Of a stretch of 64,000 nt of DNA, positions 9,420-19,121 are shown piece after piece (the stretch's first letter is position 1; the number at the start of each line of letters is the position of its first letter). A program made the position numbers and the translations under genes. This stretch comes from Rhynchopus sp. YZ270_cl-10. Its lineage: Eukaryota; Euglenozoa; Diplonemea; Diplonemida; Diplonemidae. The notes under the pieces are model-generated. The model saw only the letters and a program-made list of their open reading frames with translations, did no database searches and was not told where the DNA came from. The stretch is from positions 372,001-436,000 of the forward strand of contig OZ037871.1 of the NCBI GenBank assembly GCA_964035575.1. The letters run 5' to 3'.

Positions 9420-9725
9420 CGTTTGTGTTGGGTTTCTGTTAAGATGATGTAAGGTGTTGATGGGAGGGGGAGAGAGAAAATTAGGAGTAAAAAGGCAAAT
9501 TGATGTCTCTCAGTGGAACGCACGCACCGAGTTTTTGGTGAGTTTTTTTGTAAAGCATAATGCATCTGGAGAGAGATGTGAAATAGGCAGAGGTAGAGGG
9601 ATTTATGTTTCGCATATTTTTTAGCATTTTTCTAGAGATTCAGTAGTTCATCCCTTTTTTTGCTCAGAAGAGTCAAGAAAATGGGGAATTTATTTCAAAT
9701 TGAACCATTTGTTGTTTCGGTAAGT

Positions 9726-10298
9726 TCACACATCTCTATACAAACGCAACTCATTTTGCAGATAGATCACTGCTGTCGCAAGCTTTGCGAGGTGGATTGT
9801 CCCTCCAAGGGAGGTGGTCTTTGGTCCGTTTAACTTCCGCACTGTGACTCCACAGATCGAGGTGAGGTCGGGTATTGTGCTGAACTTTTCGAGGGTTGCG
9901 ACGAGACGGGTCTTTCTGTCCCAGAGACGCCGCGCTTCGGTGTCTATCCAGTGCATGGTGCTTTGCTTTGCTTTCATGAGAGTGGTGGGCTTCCCGAGGA
10001 TGTCCAAAACAACTCCGACGTACAGATCCCATGGTTGGAGCGGTGCGTTTCTCCTGTTGTATATGGCAACCTTGATGGGCACGGTGCTGTCGTCAACCAT
10101 CACCTCAAACACTTCCTTGGCGGTGTAGTACAGAATCAGCATGTACCTCCTCTGCCCTCCCTCGGACCACCAGCTTTCAAACTCAAGAATATCAGGCACA
10201 TTCGTAAAGAGCGAGGCAACAGGGTAGTTAACAGAGCTCGACGCGCTTGCGAAGGTGTTGTGATCGCTGCTGAGGCGGCTGCTTGTACCTTGCGGCAT
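9726..10298 (-). CDS. Short DM10-domain protein (NME7 N-terminal-like)
   Basis: 190 aa from the chosen start MPQGTSS; an in-frame upstream extension would translate a poly-T tract and is rejected. Residues about 33-115 resemble the DM10 domain found in NME7 and EFHC proteins: RRYMLILYYTAKEVFEVM, then WDLYVGVVLDILGKPTTLM, then WIDTEARRLWDRKTRLVATL. The last piece aligns with the junction where NME7 enters its first nucleoside diphosphate kinase domain. The kinase itself is missing (no NxxH active site), so this is a DM10-only or truncated relative. DM10 proteins are axonemal microtubule inner proteins. The region just upstream is an 18-nt T run and a family E repeat. Confidence 0.8.
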   Translation of the reverse strand: MPQGTSSRLSSDHNTFASASSSVNYPVASLFTNVPDILEFESWWSEGGQRRYMLILYYTAKEVFEVMVDDSTVPIKVAIYNRRNAPLQPWDLYVGVVLDILGKPTTLMKAKQSTMHWIDTEARRLWDRKTRLVATLEKFSTIPDLTSICGVTVRKLNGPKTTSLGGTIHLAKLATAVIYLQNELRLYRDV

Positions 10299-10330
10299 AT
10301 TATAGAAAAAAAAAAAAAAAAACAATTTAG

Positions 10331-10368
10331 CTTGAAATACAAAACCCTCTCTCTGACAGTGTACCTAG
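10331..10368. repeat. Short hairpin repeat, family E, copy 2
   Basis: CTTGAAATACAAAACCCTCT, then CTGACAGTGTACC. It lies about 30 bp upstream of the DM10 gene start, separated from it by a long homopolymer. On the gene strand it reads hairpin, T run, ATG. Confidence 0.6.
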
Positions 10369-10669
10369 ATAAGCAACTAAAAGGGAAAGAGGGGGTATAA
10401 AAGGGGGTTGGGGTTTCGTGTAAAAGAGGGTGTCTGGTGTAGAGGGGGAAAGTGAAAGTGTGAAAATCATGCAAGGATGGGAGGGGGGAAAATTGGAAGA
10501 ATTGAGGATTTTTTTTTTCGTTATTTCTCACATTTTTCTCCGTTATGGACATCAGTCCTGCAGGGTTGCTCTCTACCCTATTATTTTATGTTTTCCGGGC
10601 CACAAGATCGAAACCTTTTTTACCACGTAGTCTCGAGATGGGAAAGGAACCAAAAAAAGAACAAAATGT

Positions 10670-12250
10670 CTAGTGCGGTTTGTTCAAGACTTTTCTCCAG
10701 TTCTCCTTCTCTTCGGGGGTGGCGTACTTCATGCGGAGGTTGACAGGAAGGGGCATGCCAAAGTAGCGCTCTGCAGCAGGCTTCACGGTGGGGTTAGACT
10801 CGGCGTGGTTGCTGTGGAGGTACTCCTCGGCAAGGGTGGGGAAGTACCTGTGGGATGGATGGGTTGTCAAAAGAAGGGACATTAATTTGACTTGAAAAAA
10901 AAAAACCCTCGAGACCGGGTGCACCAAGGGCGCACCGAGATAAACAAAATGAAAAAGGTTTGAAATAATCAAAAGCCGTCGTGAGTCTGCACCTATGTGG
11001 CAGGGAGCATGTGTCCCTTCATTTCGAGGTTCGAAAAACAATGCAAAGGCCTTAATGCAAACATACTTGGCAAGCTCTGGCGACCCTGCCAGGGGGTGGT
11101 GCGGGTTCTCCAAGGCCTCCTCCTCTTCGCTCTTCATCTTCAATGCGACACGTTCACCTTTTGGTCTGAACCCTGTCACCATTGCGTGAGACATGAAGAA
11201 GCCATGGTCAACATGAGCAGGGGGGAGGAATTTGCAGTCATGAATCAGATCGACGTCGTCATCAACGCCAATTTCGGGGTTGGTTGTGCGTGAATCATCT
11301 GTGACCTTGGTGTTCGCTGCACGGTACCGTTGTGTATCCTCGCAATAAAAGGGGTTCTGTGTCATGTTCTTTAGTGTCAAATCCTCTGTCGGAACGCCGT
11401 CTGCCACCCTCCCAATGATGTCGTACAGCAACGCGCCCACCCCTTTCCCATCCTTGTGTGAACAAAGAATTGTTGGAATATGCTCGCACCCGGTCTCCGC
11501 CTTTAAGGCCTCAATCTGCTTCAACAAGCGAAGTTGGCGCTCCTCCATCGGAAGCGTCTTGAGCTCCTCGTTGTATGGTGTTGTCAGAACCCCATCCGCC
11601 CGGGTAACCACCTGGGTGAAAGAGATGCCGTGCAGTGCAAGGAACTCCATCATCATCGCATCGCGTTCTGTAAACCCCTCCGGCTTGGCCTCTGTTAGGA
11701 GGTACACATGCTTGAGGTTTGGGCGGTTTTGTATCAAAGAACGAACCAGGTTCTGCCATTGGTACTGCACCTGCCTGCGTTCCCCTGTGTAGCCGTAGCC
11801 GGGGGTGTCGACGATGCGAAAGAAATTCCCGATTCGGAAGAAGTTAATCACGTTGTCATTACCTGGGGCACGTGCCTTGCGGAGAAGGAAGCGGCCGTAT
11901 GGGGTAAGCATCTGCGTCAACAGCCGTGTCTTCCCTACATCCTTGCGAGCAATAAACGCAACCTCCGGTAGGTTTGGCAACACCGGCGGGCGGTAGCACA
12001 CATTGCTTGCCGAACCCTCGTGGTTCATCCAGTCGTTCTGCCGTGTCGCAGCGTCGCCTCCCCATGTGTCACGACACAGCGTCAACAGAGCACCGCTCCG
12101 AGAGGTGCTCTTCTTCGCTGGCAGCGAAATCGCGGTCTCCCCGTCCTCGCGAAACTCATCGAAGACCTGCTGCCGGGGGTGGTTCTGGTGGGGTGTGGAC
12201 GTGGTGCAGTAAAACCTGCAGGTCAGTCGTGCATGACGTATTAAGTACAT
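10670..12250 (-). CDS. EngB/YihA-type GTPase, probably mitochondrial, one intron
   Basis: Coding segments 12250-11067 and 10847-10670, about 453 aa after splicing. EngB GTPases act in large ribosomal subunit assembly. The first ~20 residues (MYLIRHARLTCRFYCTT) are basic and hydrophobic, a plausible mitochondrial leader. P-loop ARKDVGKT at ~101-108 has Ala for the usual first Gly; G3 is DTPGYGY at ~148-154, the EngB signature; G4 is TRAD. Upstream in-frame sequence to 12499 is AT-rich and rejected as coding. A 219 bp intron, a multiple of three and stop-free, interrupts ELAK|YFPTLAEEY; removing it restores a smooth sequence. The C-terminal ~60 residues have no recognised domain. The P-loop change may weaken nucleotide binding. 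Confidence 0.85.
   Translation of the reverse strand: MYLIRHARLTCRFYCTTSTPHQNHPRQQVFDEFREDGETAISLPAKKSTSRSGALLTLCRDTWGGDAATRQNDWMNHEGSASNVCYRPPVLPNLPEVAFIARKDVGKTRLLTQMLTPYGRFLLRKARAPGNDNVINFFRIGNFFRIVDTPGYGYTGERRQVQYQWQNLVRSLIQNRPNLKHVYLLTEAKPEGFTERDAMMMEFLALHGISFTQVVTRADGVLTTPYNEELKTLPMEERQLRLLKQIEALKAETGCEHIPTILCSHKDGKGVGALLYDIIGRVADGVPTEDLTLKNMTQNPFYCEDTQRYRAANTKVTDDSRTTNPEIGVDDDVDLIHDCKFLPPAHVDHGFFMSHAMVTGFRPKGERVALKMKSEEEEALENPHHPLAGSPELAKYVCIKAFALFFEPRNEGTHAPCHIGADSRRLLIISNLFHFVYLGAPLVHPVSRVFFFQVKLMSLLLTTHPSHRYFPTLAEEYLHSNHAESNPTVKPAAERYFGMPLPVNLRMKYATPEEKENWRKVLNKPH
10848..11066 (-). other. Spliceosomal intron (219 bp) carrying a repeat
   Basis: Donor GTATGT at 11066, acceptor CATCCATCCCACAG ending at 10848. 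It contains a family E repeat (10887-10925). The ORF stays open through it, so an automatic call would retain it as a 73-residue insert. Confidence 0.8.
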
Positions 12251-13747
12251 CTTGATTTGGTTTGTATTGTGTGTGTTTTCGTCAAGACACCATTGTTTTG
12301 TTTTTAGTGTCAGTCTGCAAGGTTGTGAGGGAGAACTATAGGGGAGCAAAAGGAAAACAAAGAGAACAAATTCATATACTTTCAAATAAAATTTGAAAGC
12401 ATTAGGGAAGTGTATAAAAAACAACAACAACCCATCTTTTTTTTTTAAATTCCTTGTTGCAAAAATGTGAAAGGGGAAAAATAAACTGTTTCCTTGCATA
12501 AATTGAAACTTTCAGTAGATTGGTTTCGAACTTTTACCCTGTTTCAGTCTTAAGAATTATACAGTAGTATTCAAAAGGGTAGACATCTTCAGTAATTCCC
12601 CTTTATATGGTGGGTGAAAGTTATGAAACCGATGTTCGTGTGAACATTTGGTACCTTCTACTAAAGCCCTTTTTTTTTTTTGGGTAGGGGAAACACACAT
12701 AAAAGCAAAAAAGTCTCGTTTTCTTTTTATCTATTTACAGGTAAGTCCTGTATGCTGCACCGGAGGGTTAGATAACCTAAAAAGTCCTGGCTTTGATGGC
12801 TGCCGTGTATACGTAAAGTATTCCGTGCAATAATGCTACCAATCCAAACAAATATCTACACAGCCACCGTACTGTGTAACACTCAGTATACACCACACAA
12901 TAAACATCAAAAATTGAAAATAGAACTCGTTTGTTTTTTTTTTCCATAAAAGAAAAAGCTTTAACTGAATTTTCTGGACTTAGTAGTTCGCCGCCCAAGC
13001 AATGATTAAAACTCGTTTAACCATCCTTTGTCCTTTGTACAATTCGACAATTCAAAGCGAAAAGAAAAGAGTATAACATTGGCACGCATGACCAAACCAT
13101 TATAAACAACAAATGTACCGCGACCACCTTAGTCTTAACCGGACTTCGTTAGCTATAAGTCGCTCCATCACAACTAGAGACAACAGATAACCGCTAAGAT
13201 TACCACACCACGATCAAATTGGCCTAACCAGTAAAAATACCAATGTTTCTACTCTTGCAATCCCTACAACTTGGGACCACAGACTGCACACCTTACCCAG
13301 AATGTGGCAATGACGCACATTGGTCTGACGTTGTAAAAAGGGATCAGTACAAGCCTGATCCTCAGAAGAAAGAGAAGAAGGAAAAACGTCAATGAATGTG
13401 CTCGTACATAAAGAGAAGAGAAAGAGGAATTGAAACGTGCTAAAACGCATCTCAGTCAAGCTCATGCAAAGGGTGGGACGTGAGGTCCATAGAGAAAGGT
13501 TTGGTAAAGGTGGAACAAGCCTTGTGCTCAAAGTCACAAATAATTCCCAGAAAAAAAATTCTGAACAGAATGGAATTCATCCACAGAGCTGGAACACAGA
13601 TTTCCAGTTCTTCCTTTGGTATGAGATTCCATCTGCTATGTGTTAGCTGTCAGGGTCCCTTCTCTCTTCTAGCCACAGCCAGCAGGTTTGCGTACCTCTG
13701 CAGAAGGCTGTGAGCTGTTTTCCTTGCCCTGAGCTAAAAAAAAAATC
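12251..13747. other. Intergenic DNA, no gene recognised
   Basis: AT-rich and without a credible ORF. A stretch at 12647-12790 reads GGTACCTTCT, T run, then ATTTACAGGTAAGTCC, which is splice-site-like but linked to no coding sequence. Confidence 0.45.
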
Positions 13748-13789
13748 TCATACTGTGAGTGTCATAACGTTATAACACCCACAGTATGA
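13748..13789. other. 42 bp near-perfect palindrome
   Basis: TCATACTGTG...CACAGTATGA with a central ATAACGTTAT; only two mismatched pairs. It sits 24 bp beyond the stop codon of the minus-strand protease gene, so it would be in its 3' UTR. Possibly a terminator, a processing hairpin or a miniature element. Confidence 0.75.
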
Positions 13790-13812
13790 AACCTAAAATG
13801 ATCGAAAACCGT

Positions 13813-15498
13813 TCAGAGCCGCGCTATGTCGAGCATATAGTTGAAGAGTCTTGCACCTTTTTTGTCTACACTGACATTAGGCACGCGAACACCTAGCTTC
13901 ACACTGTCCATTTGCCTGCGGAGGCGGTGCATTGCATCCAACGCATCGCCAGCATTGCTGGAGAGGTCCCACACTGCGGCATGCACATGGTTCACTACGT
14001 CATAATGCTTTCCAAGAGATGCGACGTCGTACGGCTGATGAGATGTCTGTAAGGGGCTCAACGCGGAGGCAGGTACACATAACCCTATAGAAGGCACCAA
14101 CCGCTTCGTGGAGGAGTCAAACAGACATGCCGACGCCACCCCCACAAAGGCACCACTCTCCGCACAGAACACCCCTCCTCCACTGCACCCAGGCCGCACC
14201 TCTGCAGACACAACAACACATCCATCCAGCACCCCAGACACAACACCCTCCGACACCACCTTTCCCCCAAACTCCTCCGGAAACCCCACTACAACCACTT
14301 CAAGCCCTTTCGCCACCCTTTCCCTCCATATGGGCGGTGCACCCTGCGGGCAGTGTGTCCCTTCCACGGAGAGAACTGCGATGTCGGTGGTCCCTTTGGA
14401 AATAAAAAGGATCCTAGCTTGGATCGGGGTGTCAAGCAGAATGGTAATAGCTGTACAGGACTGCACCACATGAGCGTTTGTTAGGAACATCCCGCCACCA
14501 ATATGAACACAACTACCATTGGTATGGATTGGTGCTGACCCAGCGCATCGCCCCTCTGCTTGGCTCAATGAGGCGCCATCCTCCTTTACACAACACACTT
14601 TGTAGACATGCTCTACAGGAGCTTTCCTTGACTCTCTCAATGGAAGGGGCACATGGTTGAATGCAGAGGCACATGGAAATGGGATTACTACTGTTGAAGA
14701 AAGTGCTGGTAGGTCGCGGGCAATGCAGGCTGCGTACACCGCAGTGAAGCTGAGGGGTGTCAGAACACCGTAGGGCCGTCCATTGCAAAGGACCAGCCCG
14801 CCTTCTGACGAGGGGTGTACCGTATTGGATGTTTGGAGGTGCAGACCAGGGGTTGTGTTGAGAAGGAGTGGGGTGTACAGCGCACCCAGCACCGTTGTCA
14901 TACTGCAGTAAGGAAACGACGCGAGACTCATTGTGCCTGCTGAAGTGGCAACGTCATTTGCTTGCAAGGGGGTAGCCTGAGTACCCTTGATGTCGCACAA
15001 TGCCCACACCGGAACGCCTTTTGAAGAGAAATACGTTTTCTCCTCGAACTCTGGTGTTGCAACCACTCTGGTGCCGTCATAGTAGCATATTTGTTTGACT
15101 GTAATGGAGATGGGTGTGTGGTTGAGCTTGAAGCTGCATCCGATGTGGGTGTCGGTGTGAAGAGCGTTGTATCGTGCGGCAGTGAAGAGCAGCGCGAAGG
15201 GGATGAGAACAGCGGTGCCGGGTGCACATCCGAGGATGGCGGTGTCGATACACACCGCAGTAGCGCCGAGTGTGGTGATGCCATCACTGTGGGTTGTACC
15301 GATGGGGTAGATACGTGGTGTGTCTGGTGGTGTGATGCCTAGTGAGGGTGATTCTTGCGTAGAATATGGCCTTTGTGTGTCTGGTGCGGGCACGGCAGCC
15401 AGACGCTCATCACTCCAATACCCTCGCCACCCAACATGCCCAACCTCATGGTTGTTATCCGGCATGGAGACCGTCACGCTGCATATGTGGTCACACAT
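13813..15498 (-). CDS. Peroxisomal processing protease, DEG15/TYSND1-like
   Basis: 561 aa from MCDHICSVTV. DEG15/TYSND1 proteases remove PTS2 leaders and process beta-oxidation enzymes in peroxisomes. The C-terminal trypsin fold has the full triad: TNAHVV near 340, TDIAVLS near 370 and GCSGGG near 438. The protein ends in ARL, a PTS1 import signal, which strongly supports the call. The N-terminal half looks like a second, degenerate trypsin domain, with FTAAR where a catalytic TAAH is expected and SSEGGLV where GNSGG is expected; a decayed first domain is also known in this family. The ORF is open to 15660, but the extra 54 residues are Ser/Thr/Pro-rich, begin inside a repeat that is also found upstream of another gene, and are separated from this ATG by AATCCACCAG, so I prefer the internal start. 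Confidence 0.88.
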   Translation of the reverse strand: MCDHICSVTVSMPDNNHEVGHVGWRGYWSDERLAAVPAPDTQRPYSTQESPSLGITPPDTPRIYPIGTTHSDGITTLGATAVCIDTAILGCAPGTAVLIPFALLFTAARYNALHTDTHIGCSFKLNHTPISITVKQICYYDGTRVVATPEFEEKTYFSSKGVPVWALCDIKGTQATPLQANDVATSAGTMSLASFPYCSMTTVLGALYTPLLLNTTPGLHLQTSNTVHPSSEGGLVLCNGRPYGVLTPLSFTAVYAACIARDLPALSSTVVIPFPCASAFNHVPLPLRESRKAPVEHVYKVCCVKEDGASLSQAEGRCAGSAPIHTNGSCVHIGGGMFLTNAHVVQSCTAITILLDTPIQARILFISKGTTDIAVLSVEGTHCPQGAPPIWRERVAKGLEVVVVGFPEEFGGKVVSEGVVSGVLDGCVVVSAEVRPGCSGGGVFCAESGAFVGVASACLFDSSTKRLVPSIGLCVPASALSPLQTSHQPYDVASLGKHYDVVNHVHAAVWDLSSNAGDALDAMHRLRRQMDSVKLGVRVPNVSVDKKGARLFNYMLDIARL

Positions 15499-15630
15499 AA
15501 TGTGTAGTGTAGACCTGGTGGATTGGGTGGGTGGGGGTTTGACAGTTGATGGGTAGGAGAAAGAGGGAGGAGAGTGGAGGGAGGAGGGGTGTGTCAGTGG
15601 GGTGGATGTCTGGGAGGCGATGTGGATGCG

Positions 15631-15776
15631 AGTCAGCTTCGAAAGGACGTTGTACTTCAAAGGGCTGTGCCCTCAGATGAAAGATGGTGAATATTAGTCG
15701 TGGTTTGTGTCATCATGTACTGCAGGTGTGTTCGTTGGTCAATCTAGAGTGCTTCTCAGTGAAAGTCAACGCTGAA
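15631..15776. repeat. ~145 bp upstream repeat, family H, copy 1
   Basis: About 90% identical to 19122-19266. It begins GTCAGCTTCGAAAGGACGTT and contains GGGCTGTGCCC, a small hairpin, and a conserved GTTCGTTGGTCAA. It lies 133-278 bp upstream of the protease ATG, while copy 2 lies 157-301 bp upstream of the xylosidase ATG. Confidence 0.8.
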
Positions 15777-15949
15777 AAAGTAGTACTGAAAGAGAGAGAA
15801 AAACCATCAACGACGAGAACTGTCGGAATTCCTTCTTTTTTTTCTTCTCCATTTGAATTTTTACTCGAACAGGAAGCCGTAAAACGGTCCTCCATTTTTG
15901 GAAGCAAAGCAAGCGTTATACGTTGTGAACAGGTGCAAAAAAAGTATTT

Positions 15950-15987
15950 CAACATATGCTATCAATAAATTGATAGGCCATATGTTG
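15950..15987. repeat. AT-rich palindrome, family G, best copy
   Basis: CAACATATG, CTATCAATAAATTGATAG, then CATATGTTG: an almost perfect 38 bp inverted repeat. Relatives at 1843 and 38956 have lost part of one arm. Confidence 0.75.
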
Positions 15988-15989
15988 AT

Positions 15990-16631
15990 TGTAAAACAAA
16001 AACAAAAACAACAACAAAAAAATAGTTGAAAGTGCGCACGCCAGTGTCGACGTAGGCACCAGATATCTCTGCGAAAAAAGAAAAACAAAAAGGGTGAAGT
16101 TGATAGTGCAAATGCACACTCCGCGGGTGACAAGAAGAACAAAAAAAAAAAAACAAAAGCGATGAAATGAGGCAGTCTTCCCACCCAAAGGGTGTATGTA
16201 GTGCACAGGGTATGATGTTGCCATGAAAGACAAAACACATAATCAAAAGAACATCAAAACCCTGTTTGCAAAGTGGAAGAGAAAAAAATATGTATCGTTG
16301 GTAATGATGATAAGGCCTTACAGACAGACGTAAAGCCGCCTTCAAAAAAGAATGTCAGACCAAACTGAAAAGAGCAGGTGGGGGAAGTGAGGTTGCTGCT
16401 ATGCTGCTATGCTGTTAAACTCTTCTTTTAAATTTTCTTCTTTTTGGAAATTCCGGGGCGAGGCGAAAAAAATCGACCAGCTTGAAAGTAAATCCATAAA
16501 AAAGAAAAAAAAGAAAATTATTCCCACCTTGCATCATCTTCTACAGCACTGCGCACCTTGGGAGATCCTCCGGACGCGTTTGGGGGTATTTGTGGTATTG
16601 GAACCATCAAAAAAAGAAAAAAGGTGCCTGC
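15990..16631. other. Intergenic DNA with a family C remnant
   Basis: AT-rich. 16095-16133 reads GAAGTTGATAGTGCAAATGC then ACTCCGCGGG, matching the start of family C repeats (see 19972). No gene recognised. Confidence 0.5.
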
Positions 16632-18965
16632 TCAGATCTTGTGTGTGAAGGTGCAAGTGTTGACACCGTCGAAGAAGTCGAGGTAGTGTGTGCCAGGGTA
16701 CAGGGTGCGCACACCATTAGCGTTCACAATCTTCAGGCTCTCGTCCAGCGACTCGTAGCGCTGTCCCGTCAGCGTCAGGAGCTGCGCTGCGCCAGGTGCA
16801 AGCGCCACCTTGTCAAAGCCGATCAGTGTCTTCAGCGGCACAGGGTGCTTGCCCCCGACAGCAGCACGCACGTCGTCGCCAGGTCTGTGGAACAGCATCA
16901 CCACAGCGTCACCTGCACGTGCACCTGTGTTCTTCACCACCACGTTGTTCGCAGTGCACCCAGACACAGAGAACGTTGTGTAGCTGAGACCGTGCCCGAA
17001 CGCGAACTCAGGCTCCTCCGCCAGGTACTTGTAGGTGCGCCCAGGTGCACGCGACATGTTGAAGCTGTTCATGTCCAGTCTGTACACAGTCTCTGCCTTC
17101 ATCTGTGTGTAGGGCAGACGGCCCCACGAGTTGCTCTTCCCAAACAGGTTGATGTACATCGCCTCAGCACCACGGTACGCAGGGTAGAACGCGTCCACAA
17201 TTGCGTCAGACTTCGCCAGCACGTTCTTCCCAAGAGACACAGCACCTCCGTTCACAAGCACCACAATCACGCGTGGCTTGTTTGGCAGGCTCAGAATCTT
17301 GTCCAGAAGCTCTCCCTGAAGGCCGGGCAGGGTCACATTGCTGCGGTCAATACCTTCGTGTTCGACACTCTGGTCCAGCCCACCGAAGTAAATGACGACA
17401 TCAGACTCAGAGCCAGCCTTCAGTGCTGCAGCCATGCGGGAGGTGTCGGTGGAGCTGATGTCCACACCCTCCTCCACAACAAGCGAAGACACGTAGCTAC
17501 CCTGCTCCTTCCCAATCAGCTCAGTGAACTTCTCCTCCACGGTCTCCACGCAGTTGAAAGTGTTGTCGAAACACGTCTGGTCGCCGTGGTAGCCAGAGAA
17601 CAGTCCTCCCCTCGACACTGTGTGGGGTCCAAGCAGAGCAAGCTTGATCGGCTTCTTCGTGTTCTCCATCGACAGAGGAAGCACAGAGTTGTTGTTCTTC
17701 AGCAGCACCATCGACTGGATGGCAGAGTCGAGGTTCACCTTCCAGTGTGCTGTCGAGTTCACAACCTCCTTCCCGATCTTTGTGTACGGCTGGTCAGCAA
17801 GGTCGTCGAACTGGCCAGTCTTGAAGCGCACAGCAAGGATACGCGACAGGGCCAGATCCACTGCAGGCTGCACAGTGCTTCTCTTCTGCGACAGCAACTG
17901 CTCCAGAAGTCCTTTCCCGCCAAGCTCCTTTGGTGACCAGTACTGGTCTCCAAGCTCAAGGTCAGCTCCTCCGAACAGTGTGTCAGATGCAGCCTCAATC
18001 TCGGTCTTTGCGTACTTGTTGTTATGAACCATGTGGTCCACAGCACCACAGTCGGTACCCACAACAGCGTCAGGACGGTGGAAGGAGTCACGAAGGACGT
18101 CGTTCAGAAGGTAGTTGCTGGCGCATGCAGGCACTCCGTTCGGGGCAACGGACGAACACATGACACCGGTTGCGTTTCCTCCGTTCACGTCCATGCCACG
18201 CTCGTACTGGGGCAGGAAGGTCTCCCACAGGTCGTGTACCGAGATCTCAGGTGCAAAGCCTTCGCGGTTCGCCTCCACAGAGTAGGCAGTGAAGTGCTTC
18301 AGCGACATGGCCACCTTTGTGTAGCGGGAGTCGGACCCTGCCTGTCCGCCACGGAGGTAGTGGTGGGCGTACTCACCCGCAAGGAAGGGGTCCTCAGACG
18401 GCACCTCGGAGTTCCTTCCCCAGCGCGGGTCACGCATGATGTTGATGTTCGGGCCGTACCCTGTCAGGCCGATCAGAGCAGACTTGTGGTCGTCGGTGCC
18501 TCTTGGCTGACGGATGTTGTTGAGCGCACGGAACTCGTCGGACAGGATCTCTCCCTTGACCCTCCACATCGTGGTGTTGAAAGCTGCACCAAGCCCAGTT
18601 GGGAACTGCGTTGCGCACTGGTCCTCTGCAAGGCACATTGACGCCACAGCTGTGTTCATCTCCACAAGGTGGAGGTACGCAGGCACTCCGAAGCGTGGCA
18701 GGCCTCCGTCCATGAAGGAGCACGACCCGACGTGGTGGGTGGTATCAGGGGCCATCATGCGCACCTTCTCCGCGTCCGTGAGTCTCGACACAAGGTCGTT
18801 GATACGCGAGTGAATCGGAAGGGACGAGTCGCAGAAAGGGAAGCCTGCACTGATGTTGTAGCACCCCCACACGTGCCCGGAAGGGAACGTGGTTGGGATT
18901 GCACGACGCTCACCCGACGCACTGACTGCCGCCAGCAGCAGCAGCAGCGAAGACTTGAAGGCCAT
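16632..18965 (-). CDS. Secreted glycoside hydrolase family 3, beta-xylosidase-like
   Basis: 777 aa. The N-terminus MAFKSSLLLLLAAVSASG is a signal peptide, so the enzyme is secreted or vacuolar. The sequence matches plant and fungal GH3 beta-D-xylosidases throughout: RINDLVSRLTDAEKV near 55, DPRWGRNSEVPSEDP near 180, SLKHFTAYSVE near 220 and GTDCGAVDHM near 303, whose Asp is the expected catalytic nucleophile. The middle holds the second GH3 alpha/beta domain (SMVLLKNNNSVLPLS, ALLGPH) and the C-terminus a fibronectin-III-like domain (VVVKNTGARAGDAVVMLF). It probably releases xylose or arabinose from plant or algal polysaccharides taken as food. Length is normal for the family and no residue is missing. 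No intron. A family H repeat lies upstream. The antisense ORF of 448 codons is a shadow. Confidence 0.95.
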   Translation of the reverse strand: MAFKSSLLLLLAAVSASGERRAIPTTFPSGHVWGCYNISAGFPFCDSSLPIHSRINDLVSRLTDAEKVRMMAPDTTHHVGSCSFMDGGLPRFGVPAYLHLVEMNTAVASMCLAEDQCATQFPTGLGAAFNTTMWRVKGEILSDEFRALNNIRQPRGTDDHKSALIGLTGYGPNINIMRDPRWGRNSEVPSEDPFLAGEYAHHYLRGGQAGSDSRYTKVAMSLKHFTAYSVEANREGFAPEISVHDLWETFLPQYERGMDVNGGNATGVMCSSVAPNGVPACASNYLLNDVLRDSFHRPDAVVGTDCGAVDHMVHNNKYAKTEIEAASDTLFGGADLELGDQYWSPKELGGKGLLEQLLSQKRSTVQPAVDLALSRILAVRFKTGQFDDLADQPYTKIGKEVVNSTAHWKVNLDSAIQSMVLLKNNNSVLPLSMENTKKPIKLALLGPHTVSRGGLFSGYHGDQTCFDNTFNCVETVEEKFTELIGKEQGSYVSSLVVEEGVDISSTDTSRMAAALKAGSESDVVIYFGGLDQSVEHEGIDRSNVTLPGLQGELLDKILSLPNKPRVIVVLVNGGAVSLGKNVLAKSDAIVDAFYPAYRGAEAMYINLFGKSNSWGRLPYTQMKAETVYRLDMNSFNMSRAPGRTYKYLAEEPEFAFGHGLSYTTFSVSGCTANNVVVKNTGARAGDAVVMLFHRPGDDVRAAVGGKHPVPLKTLIGFDKVALAPGAAQLLTLTGQRYESLDESLKIVNANGVRTLYPGTHYLDFFDGVNTCTFTHKI

Positions 18966-19121
18966 GGTTTTGCTAATTTGCTAACTTTTCCTGTGGTGTG
19001 GATTGAAAGGGAAACAAGGGAAACAACAGATATCTTGCAGCAGAAAACCCCATGCACACACGGCGCGACCATCCATGCCACTGCTAAGGAAAAGAGGGAA
19101 AAGAGTGTTCGGAAGAAGGTA

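Noticed and set aside
16590-17936. 448-codon plus-strand ORF
   Set aside because: Antisense to the GH3 gene, whose catalytic motifs are all intact.
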